The position numbers and the translations under genes were made by a program. A DNA stretch of 64,000 bases from contig JAPWDM010000059.1 in assembly GCA_035578155.1 (NCBI GenBank), positions 1 through 64,000 of the forward strand, written 5' to 3'. Of the stretch, positions 33,695-48,330 are shown one piece after another (within the stretch, counting starts at the first letter, position 1; each line of letters opens with the position of its first letter). The notes below the pieces were generated by a model, which saw only the letters and a program-made list of their open reading frames with translations, had not been told where the DNA came from and did not search any database. The stretch is from Brachynemurus nebulosus (lineage: Eukaryota; Arthropoda; Insecta; Neuroptera; Myrmeleontidae).

Positions 33695-33782
33695 TTTTTT
33701 CTTCTTAACATTTATTTAATGCAGGTTGTCGTAACTTTTTTAAATTTGATTATATTCACCTGCAGTTGGAGTATTATATATT

Positions 33783-34115
33783 ACTAGCCGTATACCCACC
33801 CGATGGGATTTAATACCATCGGCAACATCTCAGGATGTCAGTCAGTGTTAAAGATTTATTAAATAAGGTATTTCATTTAATAGCCATAGTAACATATTTT
33901 TATATAATATCTCTAAACTTCAAAAATAACGAATTTACATACAAATTTTCATTCCCTATTAAACCCACTTAGGGGGCGAATTTTCAAAAATCCTTTCTTA
34001 GTGCTCATCTACGTTACATAAGGAACTCCTATGCAAAATTTCACTCTTCTAAACCCAACGGTTTAGGCTGTACGTTGTCTGTCAGTCAGTCAGTGTTAGA
34101 AATTTATTAAGTAGA
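33783..34115 (+). repeat. RTE-like LINE 3' tail
   Basis: Starts ACTAGCCGTATACCCACC and passes through an AATTTTCATTCCCTATTAAA block, a TTTTCAAAAATCCTTTCTTA block and 'cccaacggtttaggctgta', ending in GTCAGTCAGTCAGTG. This order is that of the 3' ends of RTE-type LINEs (and SINEs derived from them) that are widespread in insects. The GTCAGTCAGTG tail appears twice (about 33838 and 34080). No coding region remains. Confidence 0.58.
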
Positions 34116-34632
34116 TTTCGGAGATATTTGCGTTAAAATAAAGTGGAGCCCACACAACTGAAAATAATCGTAGAAGCGCCGGGAACTCATCAATTTTGTA
34201 CAGTTGTCGTTTATCAATTAAATTTTTGGTGGCGTAACTTCAGTCTGTTAAAGTCATTTCATTATTAACTGACAAGGAAAGGTATCCAACTGTATCTCTC
34301 AAAAATTTTTGAAACTTTGATGGATTGTAGATCTTATTAAAACTAATCACGGGCCATACTTCGTTCGTACCCATAAGCGATTTAACGGGGTGACACTCAC
34401 TCCTGGAAATTTGATTTTTTTTTCAATTTTCTTAAATATCTTGCAAATTGTAAGAGCTTTGGTAGGGGAACTATTATATATTTGTAAATGACACTTTAAG
34501 ATCTTTATTATTATACCAAAATTTAAAGTTATAAAATCGTTGGCGTTTCATCCCTCACCGCCAACCCCTAATTGTATCAGGTATTTTTTGGTAAAGGAAG
34601 AGGCTGTTTTGTGTAAATAAAAGAATTTTTAA
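34116..34632. other. Spacer, nothing recognised
   Basis: Moderately AT-rich without element ends; no coding signal. Confidence 0.45.
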
Positions 34633-34636
34633 TTAA

Positions 34637-35700
34637 GGGGACCACTAGTGTGACCGCCTGAAAAAAAGGTGATTTTTGGGAGTTTTTTTAAAGAAAAGTA
34701 CTGTATGAAATGTTTTAATATTTTAAGGATATATTCTTTGATATATAATAAATTCATGATAAAATTTTTGGACCAAAAAATTGAAAATTCAGTGAGTTAT
34801 TCGAGATCTCCCAAGGCTCCAAAAAAAGTTCCCTCACTGCTGCAGTGATAGCGGCCTTCACACTGCCTGAAATAAAAAAAAAAAACAAAAAGTCTATTAA
34901 ACTAGAAGGTATGGTCCGTACCGTGAACCTCAATCGAAAAAAAAGTTGAAATTTAACAAAATGGCGGAGTTTTTAAAAAAAAGTTTCAAATTTTTCGCGA
35001 AAATTTGATGGTTTTTGGCTTGCGAAAATTACATTTTTTATTCGGTCGGAAAATTGGAGGTTCATGGTATGAAGAAATATATATAAAAGAAGCTGCAATA
35101 AGAATCAAATCGATCGAATGATTTGTCTTCGAGTTATAACTGCAGCAAATTTGAAAAATGTAGTTTTTCGTAATTTTACCTTCTAGTTTTAATCACTGAG
35201 AATTTTTACTAAAATTATTTAAGATGTACTGACTATAACGGTCGTAGTAAAACTAGATGAGTCGTTTAAATGTACCAGGGTCTAGCTGCTCCACAACATG
35301 TGACTGGCAGCCACGTCCAGAAACTCCCGAACTATCAACCTTCATATATTTCTCAATACCTCAAAGTTAACAATGAATATCAGAATCCACTATTCGGATG
35401 GCTGTAACTCATATGGATTTGAAATTTTAGTACGTTATTTTTAAAGGTATAGACCAGCGCTTCTTAAACTTTTTTCATTCGCGACCCCAAATAGAGATAT
35501 ATAAATATTTTATAAGGACTTATTGATTAAGTAACAATAGTATATACACATATAAAAAATTTTTCGCTGCGACCCAAAGATTTCGCTTAGCGACCCCAAA
35601 TGGGGTCGCGACCCATAGTTTAAGAAGCCCTGGTATAGATTATCGAAACATGCAAAAAAATTTTTCCAATTTTTTGAAAACGTCATACTAGTGGTCCCCC
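34637..35700. mobile_element. TTAA-flanked element (GGGG ends), member 3
   Basis: TTAA at 34633-34636 and 35701-35704. The ends GGGGACCACTAGTGTGACC and ACTAGTGGTCCCCC are well-matched inverted repeats. The interior is noncoding with A-rich tracts and is interrupted by a nested hAT MITE at 35455-35632. The right part is homologous to 31300-31514. Confidence 0.78.
35455..35632. mobile_element. Nested 178-bp hAT MITE with paralogous empty site
   Basis: The ends CAGCGCTTCTTAAAC and GTTTAAGAAGCCCTG are inverted. The flanks GTATAGAC (35447-35454) and GTATAGAT (35633-35640) are an 8-bp TSD with one change. The homologous sequence at 31446-31453 has a single GTATAGAC and no insert, which proves the boundaries. 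GCGACCCC phrases link it to the hAT element 16210-16986. Confidence 0.92.
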
Positions 35701-35704
35701 TTAA

Positions 35705-37069
35705 TATATTTTACATCACACCAGTTTATTTCTTTTTGCATAAATACACCCTTTCTTAATATTAACTTGGGAAAAATTTTAACTTTTTGATTTAACAATG
35801 AGCAAAAATATGGGCAAAGAATCTCGTGTTTTAGTAATGAATTGTTACAATATACTTTAAAGTACATAATTTAGAAAGAAAAAATATATATTGAAGTCTC
35901 GCTTCGGGCAGTCTGAGCCATTTATGGTGTGTTATAGTTATTTAATCAGCGATCTCTACCTTGTACAATCTTCCTTCCTCTAAATTTGGAAAATATGCAA
36001 GAAAACAGCCGATTTTTTTGAATTTCTAACCCAGAATATCCTCTTAAAGTCTTCAAATTATTCGGAATGTACCTCTTCTGATGTTAAAAAAACAGAATTA
36101 GTATATGAAAGTTTCAGTTCCTGTATAGATTTTCCTTAAATATGGAACAAAATCGGCGGTCCAAATACTTTTGTAAATCACTGTACGTACACGTTCAGTT
36201 GTTAATGAAACACAAAAAAAAAAAAACACTTCTTTACTTCTCACAATTAAATTAAACAAATCAGCCGTTTTTGTATTTTGTAAAGTAAACGATCATAGTT
36301 AGAAAATACTTACATAGATGCCCTAACAAGTCAGTCTATTCCTATCATTGCATCGTTTGGTCCGTCGATCCACACCAATCGATTCATTCGTGATGGCCCC
36401 GTCAATTCTCAGCCATAACGTAGCTCGTTCATTATTTATGCATTGTTGCTCTCTCAATGTGTGTCTTTTGGTGGGATACAAAAGGTTCTGTGTATTGATT
36501 TTTATCAGCGTGTTTCGAGAAACTCTTTGTTCAATTTCTTCCAAGTTCTTTTCACTAATTGTTTGACAGGATTGACGCGTTAGATCTAAGTATTTGTCGG
36601 ATTAATTCCAAACGTACATACGTATTGATTTTGAATTTTGAATATTTGTTGATATAGACTTACACGATTTCGAAATAATTTTCAGTACTTTTAGTATTTA
36701 TTTTTGAATTAACTATTAATAGTACAACACATCCTGTTTCACACAAAAAAGTTTCATAGAAAATACATAATTCCAAACCCTCAAAACCTCACGATCGTCC
36801 CAGAAGTCGCTTTCCTGCTGAACAAGATAATTAATTTATATATGAGAATATTTTCAATATCATATTACAAAAATTGCTATACATAAAAACTGAATAATTT
36901 ATATTCTTATGTTTAAAAACAGCCAATAACTAATTTAACCGCAAATTAATGTTCAAATTTCTTACCTTTCCTACTTTTTATTATTTTATTCTCATTATGA
37001 ACTATATTAGGCAATTTAAAAAAAAAAATTAAAAAATTGCATGAAAAAAGTCACAAATACAAATACGCC
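35705..37069. other. Spacer with one GC-richer segment (36323-36566)
   Basis: The segment 36323-36566 is richer in GC than its surroundings and is open on the minus strand for 73 codons (begins MEEIEQRVSRNTLIKI), followed by a CTATGTAAGTATTTT that looks like a splice donor. I recognise no family, and no matching acceptor was found. The rest is featureless and AT-rich. Confidence 0.35.
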
Positions 37070-37349
37070 TGTCGCAGTATCTTGCATAACGTAATGAATT
37101 TCCAGTTATAAAAATTAGCTTTTCTTAAGAAAATCCGCTTACATAGGAAAATGGTTCAAAACGTATCTTATGTAATTTTTTCCGCACTTTGTTATGGTGT
37201 AAAAATTTTTTTAAAAAACATTTTCTTTTTAGCGAATTTCCAGAATGGAATTCAGCTATTACAGCCACCGTTATGACGCGACTTGAGCCCGGGACTATGG
37301 CAGAAATTTGTTTTGGGGTCCCTAGAAACCGAAAATAATAGTAACTAAA

Positions 37350-41043
<3,694 letters not shown>

Positions 41044-41130
<87 letters not shown>

Positions 41131-41142
41131 ATGTGTGTGTGT
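41044..41142. repeat. (TA)n(GT)n microsatellite, right of insertion
   Basis: About 75 bp TA followed by GTGTGTGTGTGTATGTGTGTG. The right continuation of the interrupted tract. Confidence 0.95.
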
Positions 41143-41486
41143 CCGCACGATAACTCTCGAACGAAATGTCCTATTTTTTCGAAATTTGGTGAAAATGTAA
41201 GAAGTCCCAAACCGTTACACAAGTTCGTTAGCCAGACACGTCCGATACCGGAAACATAGTTTTTTGGGCAATTTTCGTGGAAAAAATTAGTTTTTTGCCA
41301 AAATTTCCCATTATTAAAAATTTTTGCGACATTTTTTATACAATTGAAAAGTGCAGAAAAAATCACATTGAAAAGGTCTTCAAACTATCATTCTATGTCA
41401 ACTAGTTTCCGAGAAAAACTAATTTTTTTAAACAGATATTTGCTATGTTATGCAGGATGCTGTGACAGGGGTATTTTGAGGTTCCT

Positions 41487-41590
41487 GGCATTGTACGTAT
41501 CTAGGATGAAGAACTTTGGATGTCCAATGTTTTTACCAAATTTCGTAAAAATAGAATGTTTCGTTCGAGAGTTATCGCGCAGATAGGCAC
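41487..41590. repeat. Partial TA-core repeat unit
   Basis: Directly after copy C, a second flank segment ends in a 'ttcgttcgagagttatcgcg' block and is then truncated. Confidence 0.5.
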
Positions 41591-42338
41591 TTTGTTTATG
41601 CCTGCTGAACTTTTTTTTTGCAAGAATCTACCCTGCCCTTTTAATTTTGTAGTGATATTTTTGTGAATTTTTCAATGATTCTATTTATTAAATTAATTTG
41701 TAAAATGTTTTATAAATTAATTTCTAAAATATTATTATAGAATTCAAATAAATTAAATATATTTTTTTGTCTCTGTTATTGTAATTTTAATGATTTTTTA
41801 ATGAATTACAAATTAATTACACTTGTACATAATTAATTCAAAGAATTTTTTTTATCTCATTAAAAAACATAAGAGATTACAGCAAACTCAGCTCTGTTAC
41901 CTGTACACTTACAAAAAAATCTATTAATTGTTACTTAAATTACATGTTAAATGTTTTTTAACGGTTAATATTATTATTATCTTGTATTAAAAGGAGATAT
42001 AATAAAATTCAAATTTGTAACTGTTTTTACTTTTTTCGACAATTCATAATTTATACGTAGATATTTACAGTGAAACTTGACTAATATTCGAACGCGAAAA
42101 AAGTTACGAAAAAATGTAAGAGGACCGTGTAAGAAAAAAAAACCGCTAAAAAAGCGTCAAGTACTATATTATTTAAAATATTAGGTACTCTAATTTGTAG
42201 TTAGCATAATTACACAGGTCGTCAAATGTTCCAACAATAAGATTAATAATTCCTACAATTACAACTGCAGAAAAAAGGTTAGGTCCATACACAGACCAAA
42301 ATAATAACATATATTCTACAGACTAACTGTATCAATAT
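41591..42338. other. AT-rich spacer, nothing recognised
   Basis: No coding, RNA or terminal-repeat signal. Confidence 0.5.
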
Positions 42339-42339
42339 A

Positions 42340-42759
42340 CCATGTGAGCTTTTTGAGAGTTGCCATTTCTATTACAACCAAATTTTTATGATAGAAATGG
42401 TACTGGAAAAGGTTCTTTTCTTGGCTGTAATGGAAATGTAACCAAGAAAAACACTATCGGTTGAAGTAGCCTCAAGTACATATGCATATTTTTACCGCCT
42501 AACTGATAAATTAAAGAAAAATTAAAAAACTAAACTTGGGTAAAAACAATTTTTTTGCTCATTTTTGTTGTTAATTAATGCATTAGATCAGTTTTATCGA
42601 AAAATTAATATATAGTCCCATTTAAAAATCTATAAGTTTATATCATAGCTCGAAAACCATAAGAGCTATAAAGCTCCTGACTATAGCAATCGGTTTCCCC
42701 CATCGATATCTACAACTCTTATTTGACCAATTTTTCGATTAAATCAAAAACTCACACAG
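42340..42759. mobile_element. TA-flanked MITE (CCAGGTGAG family), copy 2
   Basis: Homologous to 8624-9076 throughout. The left end (CCATGTGAGCTTTTTGAGAG) is intact, but the inner part of the right inverted repeat (~35 bp including the GAGTTGCCAT complement) is deleted, leaving AAAACTCACACAG. TA flanks both sides (42338-42339, 42760-42761). Confidence 0.8.
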
Positions 42760-42761
42760 TA

Positions 42762-43059
42762 TATAGACCAAGAGCCAGTGGCCGATTTGCGATTGTCATT
42801 TCAACACACGTCAAATTGACAGGGTAGGCTCTTGGATACTTACTCTACACAGAAATTCAGTTCGGTCGGATTAAGTCATCCTTAACGTTTCAAAAGGCAC
42901 CCAAATACGACTAGTATACGACCTAATAGTATTCTGTAATATAGTAATCAATGCAATAACGGATGGTATACGTTTTCAAATAATTATTGTAAAAATATAA
43001 TATTGATAATAAAATTTAACTTTGTTGAGAAGAAACTGCAAAATTTTGAAAGAAAAATA
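42762..43059. other. Spacer with a short hairpin
   Basis: CCAAGAGCC (about 42769) and GGCTCTTGG (about 42829) can pair around a ~50-bp loop. Otherwise nothing recognised. Confidence 0.4.
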
Positions 43060-43382
43060 CCCCTGTCGTAGCATCTTGCATAACATAGCGAATTTCCGTT
43101 TATAAAAATTAGTTTTTCTCGGAAACTAGTTGACATAGAAAAAAAGTTTAAATGTAATTTTTTTTGTAATATTTTCTTCTCTTTTAAATGGTGTAAAAAA
43201 ATTTCGCAAAAAATTTTGAATAAGTGGAAATTTTGGCAAAAAACTAACTTTTTTCAGTAACAAAAACCATGTTCCTGGCATCCGACGTGTCGGGCTGACG
43301 AACTCATCCAAGGGTTTGGGGCTTCCAATGTTCTCACCAAGTTTCGTAAAAATTGGATACTTCGTTCGAGAGTTATCGCGCG

Positions 43383-43447
<65 letters not shown>

Positions 43448-43571
43448 TTTAGTGAACATTATTTTCGGTTTTTAGGGACCTCAAAACAAATTTCTGCCAT
43501 AGTCCCGGGCTCAGGTCGCGTCATGACAGTGGCTGTAATAGCTGAATTCCGTTCTGGAAATTCGCTAAAAG
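43060..43571. repeat. TA-core dispersed repeat, copy D
   Basis: Begins CCCCTGTCGTAGCATCTTGC, runs through a 'ttcgttcgagagttatcgcg' block into (TA)n at about 43386-43443, then 'ccatagtcccgggctcaggt' and GGAAATTCGCTAAAAG. Orientation is opposite to copy A. Confidence 0.75.
43386..43443. repeat. (TA)n microsatellite
   Basis: About 29 pure TA units at the core of copy D. Confidence 0.95.
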
Positions 43572-44099
43572 TGGTATTGGCTCTATTTTCAAAATACGTA
43601 CGTATACAAATAATGTCCTGCAATAATAATTATAGTCCCATTTGCTGAAAAATGCACAATTCATTATATTTTTTAAATCTCACCCATCTCACCCCGTTGC
43701 CTGCCTCAAGGAAACTGAATAGTGTTTATTGGTCTGTGGGTTCATATGATTTTAAAGTGATGTAAAACTTTACACGTGTTCAAATAATACAATTTAAAAA
43801 AAAAATGGTTTTCTTCTCTTTATTTGTAATCTTTGTTAAGAAAACAAAAGTTTTTTATTATTATTTAAATTCAGATCCCTTTTATAATATTTCTATAATG
43901 TTTAATTCATGTAAGCATGCAATATGAGTCAAATATAGGTGCTTATTATTATGTATTTTAATGAATATATGTACGTATATGAATTTTGTTAAGAGAAACT
44001 GAATTATAAACCCTTTATTTTAATGTTCTGATATAAAGTTGTTACGTGATTTTTTTATTCCGTGACAATAAAAAATGGTTTGAAAGGAAACCACTTTAG
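43572..44099. other. AT-rich spacer, nothing recognised
   Basis: No coding or element signal. Confidence 0.5.
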
Positions 44100-44530
44100 T
44101 AAAATTTGGTGTGATAAAGTGATTATGAAGAGGCATGTAGGACCACTTGAAAAACGACTTCTGTCGAAATCAGTCATACTTCTAAAAGGAGTTTCGTCAT
44201 TTTGGGAGCAAAAATAAAAAGTTCACATCCAAATTACTCTTATTCGACCAGTCACTTTAATTTAAGAGTTCCATTACTCTTATTCGACCAGTCACCCTAA
44301 TTTAAGAGTTCCATTACTCTTATTCGACCAGTCACCCTAATTTAAGAGTTCCATTACTCTTATTCGACCAGTCACCCTAATTTAAGAGTTCCATTACTCT
44401 TATTCGACCAGTCACCCTAATTTAAGAGTTCCATAAAGTTTGATAAAAAAGAAATTTTTTAAAATAAAATTGGAAGCAAATTATAGATTTTCGAAATTGC
44501 TCTTTTCATTTTGACCGAAATTTGGCATGT
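44100..44530. repeat. Dispersed repeat with internal 40-bp tandem expansion
   Basis: The flanks match the repeat at 4241-4690 ('atgtaggaccacttgaaaaa', CTGTCGAAATC, ATAAAGTTTGAT). In this copy a 40-bp piece has been amplified in tandem (44234-44433); the relatives at 4241-4690 carry it once. Confidence 0.68.
44234..44433. repeat. Five tandem copies of a 40-bp unit
   Basis: The unit runs ATTACTCTTATTCGACCAGT followed by CACCCTAATTTAAGAGTTCC. Copies 2-5 appear identical; copy 1 differs in reading CACTTTAA instead of CACCCTAA. Near-identity implies recent expansion. Confidence 0.95.
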
Positions 44531-44818
44531 GGAGCCTAGCACGGGGATACAGGGATTGAACATGGTAATTATGATCCCCCTCTAAAGAGGATTAATTCAA
44601 ATTTAAACTTTCTATTTAGACAATTTCAATACATATATTATAGTTTTTAAAAATTTGTTTTGGGAAAAATTGTTATGAAAAGCCATTAAAAAATGTGTTA
44701 TGAAGTCAAAAATAAAATAAATTTAGCTTTCAATTAAGGGCCCGAATAGTGACCGTTACTTTTCAAAAAAATCTAACCTCTTCTGTAGTTACTTAGAGCT
44801 CCTTCTATTTACGAATTA
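44531..44818. other. Spacer, nothing recognised
   Basis: Short AT-rich stretch without features. Confidence 0.5.
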
Positions 44819-45355
44819 CAGCTGAACTCTTTTTTGTGCGGTGGATAGGGGGCGCATAAAAAATATCGCACAAAAAAAGAAATATATTCAAAAACATCAG
44901 AAATAGCTATAAAAAGTATAGCTCGATCCAGATTGTAAAAAAAACTTTTTTTGTGCGGTTGGTCGGGACCGCATAAAAAAAGTTTCATCGAAAAAACATC
45001 ACTCAAAACGCTCAAAACTTAGAGATTTCCTTAGAAGTTGCTTCTATAAACAAGATAAAGCATTAATTTACGCGTAGAAACATTTTATTTCAATTTTATA
45101 ATATTATGAAAATTTTGAAAAATACATGTGTAAAAAAAATTAAATGATGCAATAACTTATGTTCTTATGCAATGTATTGATTAAATGCTTAAAAGCCGTT
45201 AAAAAGTATTTTTATCAAAGAAAGTTATTATAGTAATTGTTTAAGTTTCTTACTGTCTCGTGATTTTGATTCACATTATGCATTTTAATGGCCATTTTTT
45301 ACAAACCGCATAAAAAAAATCGCACAAAAAAAAATCGCATAAAAGAGTTCAGCTG
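44819..45355. mobile_element. Pogo-like TA-flanked element with TGCGGT subterminal repeats
   Basis: The ends CAGCTGAACTCTTTTTTGTG and AAAAGAGTTCAGCTG are inverted, with TA at 44817-44818 and 45356-45357. Subterminal words (TTTTTTGTGCGGT, CCGCATAAAAAA, TCGCACAAAAAA) recur in both orientations near both ends. CAGCTGAACTC ends at TA match the pogo/Tigger style. No transposase is seen in 537 bp. Confidence 0.82.
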
Positions 45356-45426
45356 TATTCAAAATTTCTACTCTTCCCAGGACTCCCACCATATCTTAGA
45401 TTTTTAGGACATGACTTTTATTGTGA

Positions 45427-45562
45427 ACTAGTCGTATGCCCACCCGATAGAATTTACCAACGGCAACATCTCAGGATGTCAGTCCAGTGTTGATTTATTA
45501 AATAAGGTATTATCTATTTTAATAGTCATATAGTAACAATTTTTATATATCCCTAACTTCAA
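45427..45562 (+). repeat. RTE-like tail fragment
   Basis: 'gaactagtcgtatgcccacc' then CGGCAACATCTCAGGATGTC and TTATTAAATAAGGTAT parallel the start of the copy at 33783. It is followed by a CGTCAAGTGCGTGTTTGACA block that recurs at about 54966. Confidence 0.5.
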
Positions 45563-45638
45563 AAATTCGTCAAGTGCGTGTTTGACACGCACTAAGTAAT
45601 GTTCCTCACAATCAGTGGTCATAACTAAAACTTCTTAA

Positions 45639-46541
45639 CCCTAGAATCATACGTACACGTCAAAACGACGTACGAACTTCTCTACCTGCTCCAATACTAC
45701 GACTTGTTGTTACTTGTTTGCTGTGAGATTTCTGTTATCTAACTTATTTGTTATTATAACACACCACATATATTTATTTTGTTTATAGTCATTGTCGTTC
45801 TGTTTGTATTGAAATAGTGTCCGTCAAAAGAACGTCGATGTATGATTAACGTATGCTTTTTTTGAAGATTTTGTACACTACGTATAAAAGTTTTCCTAAT
45901 TTTTTTAAAACTTATTAAAGATATGGATGTTATAATTAATTTATTCAATGATTATGATAATGTGAAAGATGATTACAGCTGTTTAACTTATAGAGACGAC
46001 ATAATACTGAAGTTTTAATATATTGAATCGAAAACTACAGAATGTATTTCGAATGACTTAATAAAAGATTAACAATTTATTTTGTGGAAAATATTTTAAT
46101 TTTTATTATTTTTTGAGATCTTATTCGAAAAATTACTAACAAATTTTAGAAAATTTACAAATGTGCCTAATGGGGAAATAACTACATATCTATAGGAATA
46201 TTTATGACTGAGAAATTTCACATTCTGTAAAGTCACACATGTCCACTGACTCATAATAGTTCATAAATTAATTATTACAATTGATGTATTTATCTATTTT
46301 TTTAATTTTTATAATGAAAATATGCTTTGATAAAAAGATTAAAAAAATTAATAAATATTTACATTAAGAAATTTTTCCAAATCCAATTTTTTTAAATATT
46401 TTGTTCCCTTTTGTAGTATTGTTATGTCAAAAAAAATGTTTTTTGCAAATAAACTCTAAAACTCTCCGTAAAAAGTCCATCCGTCAAAACGATGTCGATG
46501 TATGATTAACGTTTCTCGTAGACCAACGTATGATTCTAGGG
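45639..46541. mobile_element. piggyBac-like MITE, copy 2
   Basis: TTAA at 45635-45638 and 46542-46545, perfect ends CCCTAGAATCATACGT and ACGTATGATTCTAGGG, 903 bp. Collinear with the copy at 22545-23438 with scattered substitutions and small indels; both retain CGTCAAAA-centred motifs near each end. Confidence 0.93.
45923..46018 (+). pseudogene. Possible piggyBac transposase remnant, copy 2
   Basis: A 31-codon frame beginning MDVIINLFNDYDNVKD, with the same length and stop as 22807-22902. The differences between the two copies change residues about as often as not (M/I, N/Y, M/V, G/D), which argues against recent selection on the peptide. Confidence 0.3.
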
Positions 46542-46545
46542 TTAA

Positions 46546-47097
46546 AATATAACAGTCCGGACACATACGTTCACGATGTGACACATACGAACACGATCGT
46601 TCTGAAATCAAAAAATAGGTTATACTTTAGGAATAAGATTTATTTATTAGGAAAAATATTTTATCTACCTTCATATCCCGTTATAAAAAATTCCTGATTG
46701 TACGGAACACTGATGAAACAACTGATTGTACGGAACACTGTTAGCGCAAGTACAACTTGCACTTGACGACTTGTTTTTATTAAAGCTAATTATGTATATA
46801 ATAAAAATTAGAAATAAATAAAGGTTTAAAAAATGTTAACTACGATTTTTTTATTAGAAACACAAAATTACAAAGACAACGTATTTATTATATCACAAAA
46901 GTTATTTCTAATGAGTTTATCGTAATTGGAAGATTTTCTTGATGTAGATGTACGAATAAATAAAGAATAAAGTCCTGACACGTTATTTTGTCCACCTACG
47001 TGCACATTTTTTTTCATCATATAAAATCTTTACGGACGAACGAACGGAAACGGACGAACTATGACGAAACGAATAGGTATAAAATAAGCGAAAAAAC
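46546..47097. other. Spacer with a short duplicated phrase
   Basis: CTGATTGTACGGAACACTG occurs twice in tandem (about 46693 and 46723). Otherwise AT-rich with no gene signal. Confidence 0.45.
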
Positions 47098-47259
47098 GGA
47101 CACTGAGAGCCATCTTACAGTTGGGGAGAAATACAATGATGAGCAATATGGCCCTATTTTTGATAGGATTCTATATGTATATAATTTTTTCTATGAATTA
47201 TGTGGACTGGTCGGCAAGTATGTAATTATCACAAATACGTAAAGATGGCTCTCTGTGTA
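47098..47259. mobile_element. Small TIR element (~160 bp)
   Basis: ACACTGAGAGCCATCTTAC at the left and GTAAAGATGGCTCTCTGTGT at the right are inverted copies. The interior reads through GCAATATGGCCCTATTTTTG. No TSD was fixed; superfamily unknown. Confidence 0.6.
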
Positions 47260-47600
47260 TTAAAATAAGTTATTAGACAAAGATAACAATTTTTAGAATC
47301 TGTCCCATTATTAATAATTTTAAGAAAAAACAGCGAAAGAAAGAGAAAAATATATACACGCTTATATAAAATAGAAATAGAAAGAGAAATTTTTTTTTAT
47401 TGCAATTTTGTGTACAATCAAGTAAACTTGATTGTGCATTGGCCACCAAACCATAGAGTTCACAGGTACATGAAATACATACAATACATAGTCCTCTTGC
47501 GTATATTCAATATATGAATGTAAAACTCTATTATTATTTACCATTTGTTCTCTGATTTACCACTTCTCTCAAATTTTCGGTCACTCACCAATCTTATAAT
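47260..47600. other. AT-rich spacer, nothing recognised
   Basis: No features. Confidence 0.5.
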
Positions 47601-47828
47601 GTTCCGAACTTACACGAAGTTAGTTCGGAACATAAAAATGACGAATTTTCATACAAATTTTCATCCCCTGTTTAACCCATTTAGGGAATGTTTTTTCAAA
47701 AATCCTTTCTTAATGCTCACCTGCATTATGCAGGAAACTCCTGTGCAAAATTTCATTCTTCTAAACCCAACGGTTTGGGCTGTGCATTGTCTGTCAGTCA
47801 GTCAGTGTTAGAGATTTATTAAGTAAAT
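47601..47828 (+). repeat. RTE-like LINE 3' tail, third copy
   Basis: Preceded by a hairpin (GTTCCGAACT/AGTTCGGAAC, about 47601-47633). Then AAATTTTCATCCCCTGTTTA, AAAATCCTTTCTTAATG, AACGGTTTGGGCTGTGC and GTCAGTCAGTCAGTG follow in the same order as at 33783. The 88-codon ORF here is a by-product. Confidence 0.58.
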
Positions 47829-47883
47829 ATTACACTTTAAAATGATTAAATTTATTTGGTATTTCAAAGTTTTTTCTTTTTTT

Positions 47884-48330
47884 TAGCGAATTTTCAGAAT
47901 GAAAATTCAGCTATTACAGCAGCTCTTATGGTAAGACCTAAGCCCGGGACTATGGCAGAAATTTGTTTTGGAGCCTCTAGAACCCGAAAATCTACTTCAC
48001 TAAAATTTATATATATATAGATATATATATATATGTATTTATGTGTGTACACGATAACTCTCGAACAAAACGTTTAATGCTTATGAAATTTGGTGTGTAG
48101 GTTTGAATTCAATTTCGCTCGCCTAAGTTCGTTAGCCAGACACATCCGATGCCACAGACCGGATATTTTGGGCTTTAAAGTCTTTTTTTGTGTTTTTTGA
48201 TCAGAATTTATAACTTTTTCAAAAATTTTGTTATACTATCAAAAAAATTGTAAGAAGTTATATTAGCGAGCTTTTTAAACTTTTCCTCTGTATAAACTGG
48301 TTTTCAAGAAAAATCAAAAATAATTTTTAT
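47884..48330. repeat. TA-core dispersed repeat, copy E
   Basis: Family flank tags ('cccgggactatggcagaaat', 'gataactctcgaacaaaacg') surround a short interrupted TA tract (about 48008-48034). The right flank is more diverged than in the other copies. Confidence 0.62.

Larger units (their letters stand above)
33459..33750. mobile_element. Second palindromic unit with paired hammerhead motifs
   Basis: Arms 33459-33583 and 33624-33750 are inverted copies with a few differences, around a 40-bp loop. Each arm contains a hammerhead-like motif (33515-33557 minus, 33650-33694 plus). As in the 20214-21282 element the motifs point outward, and a TTCAC phrase follows the right arm. I could not define a TSD. 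Size and sequence differ from the first element, but the architecture is the same. Confidence 0.72.
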
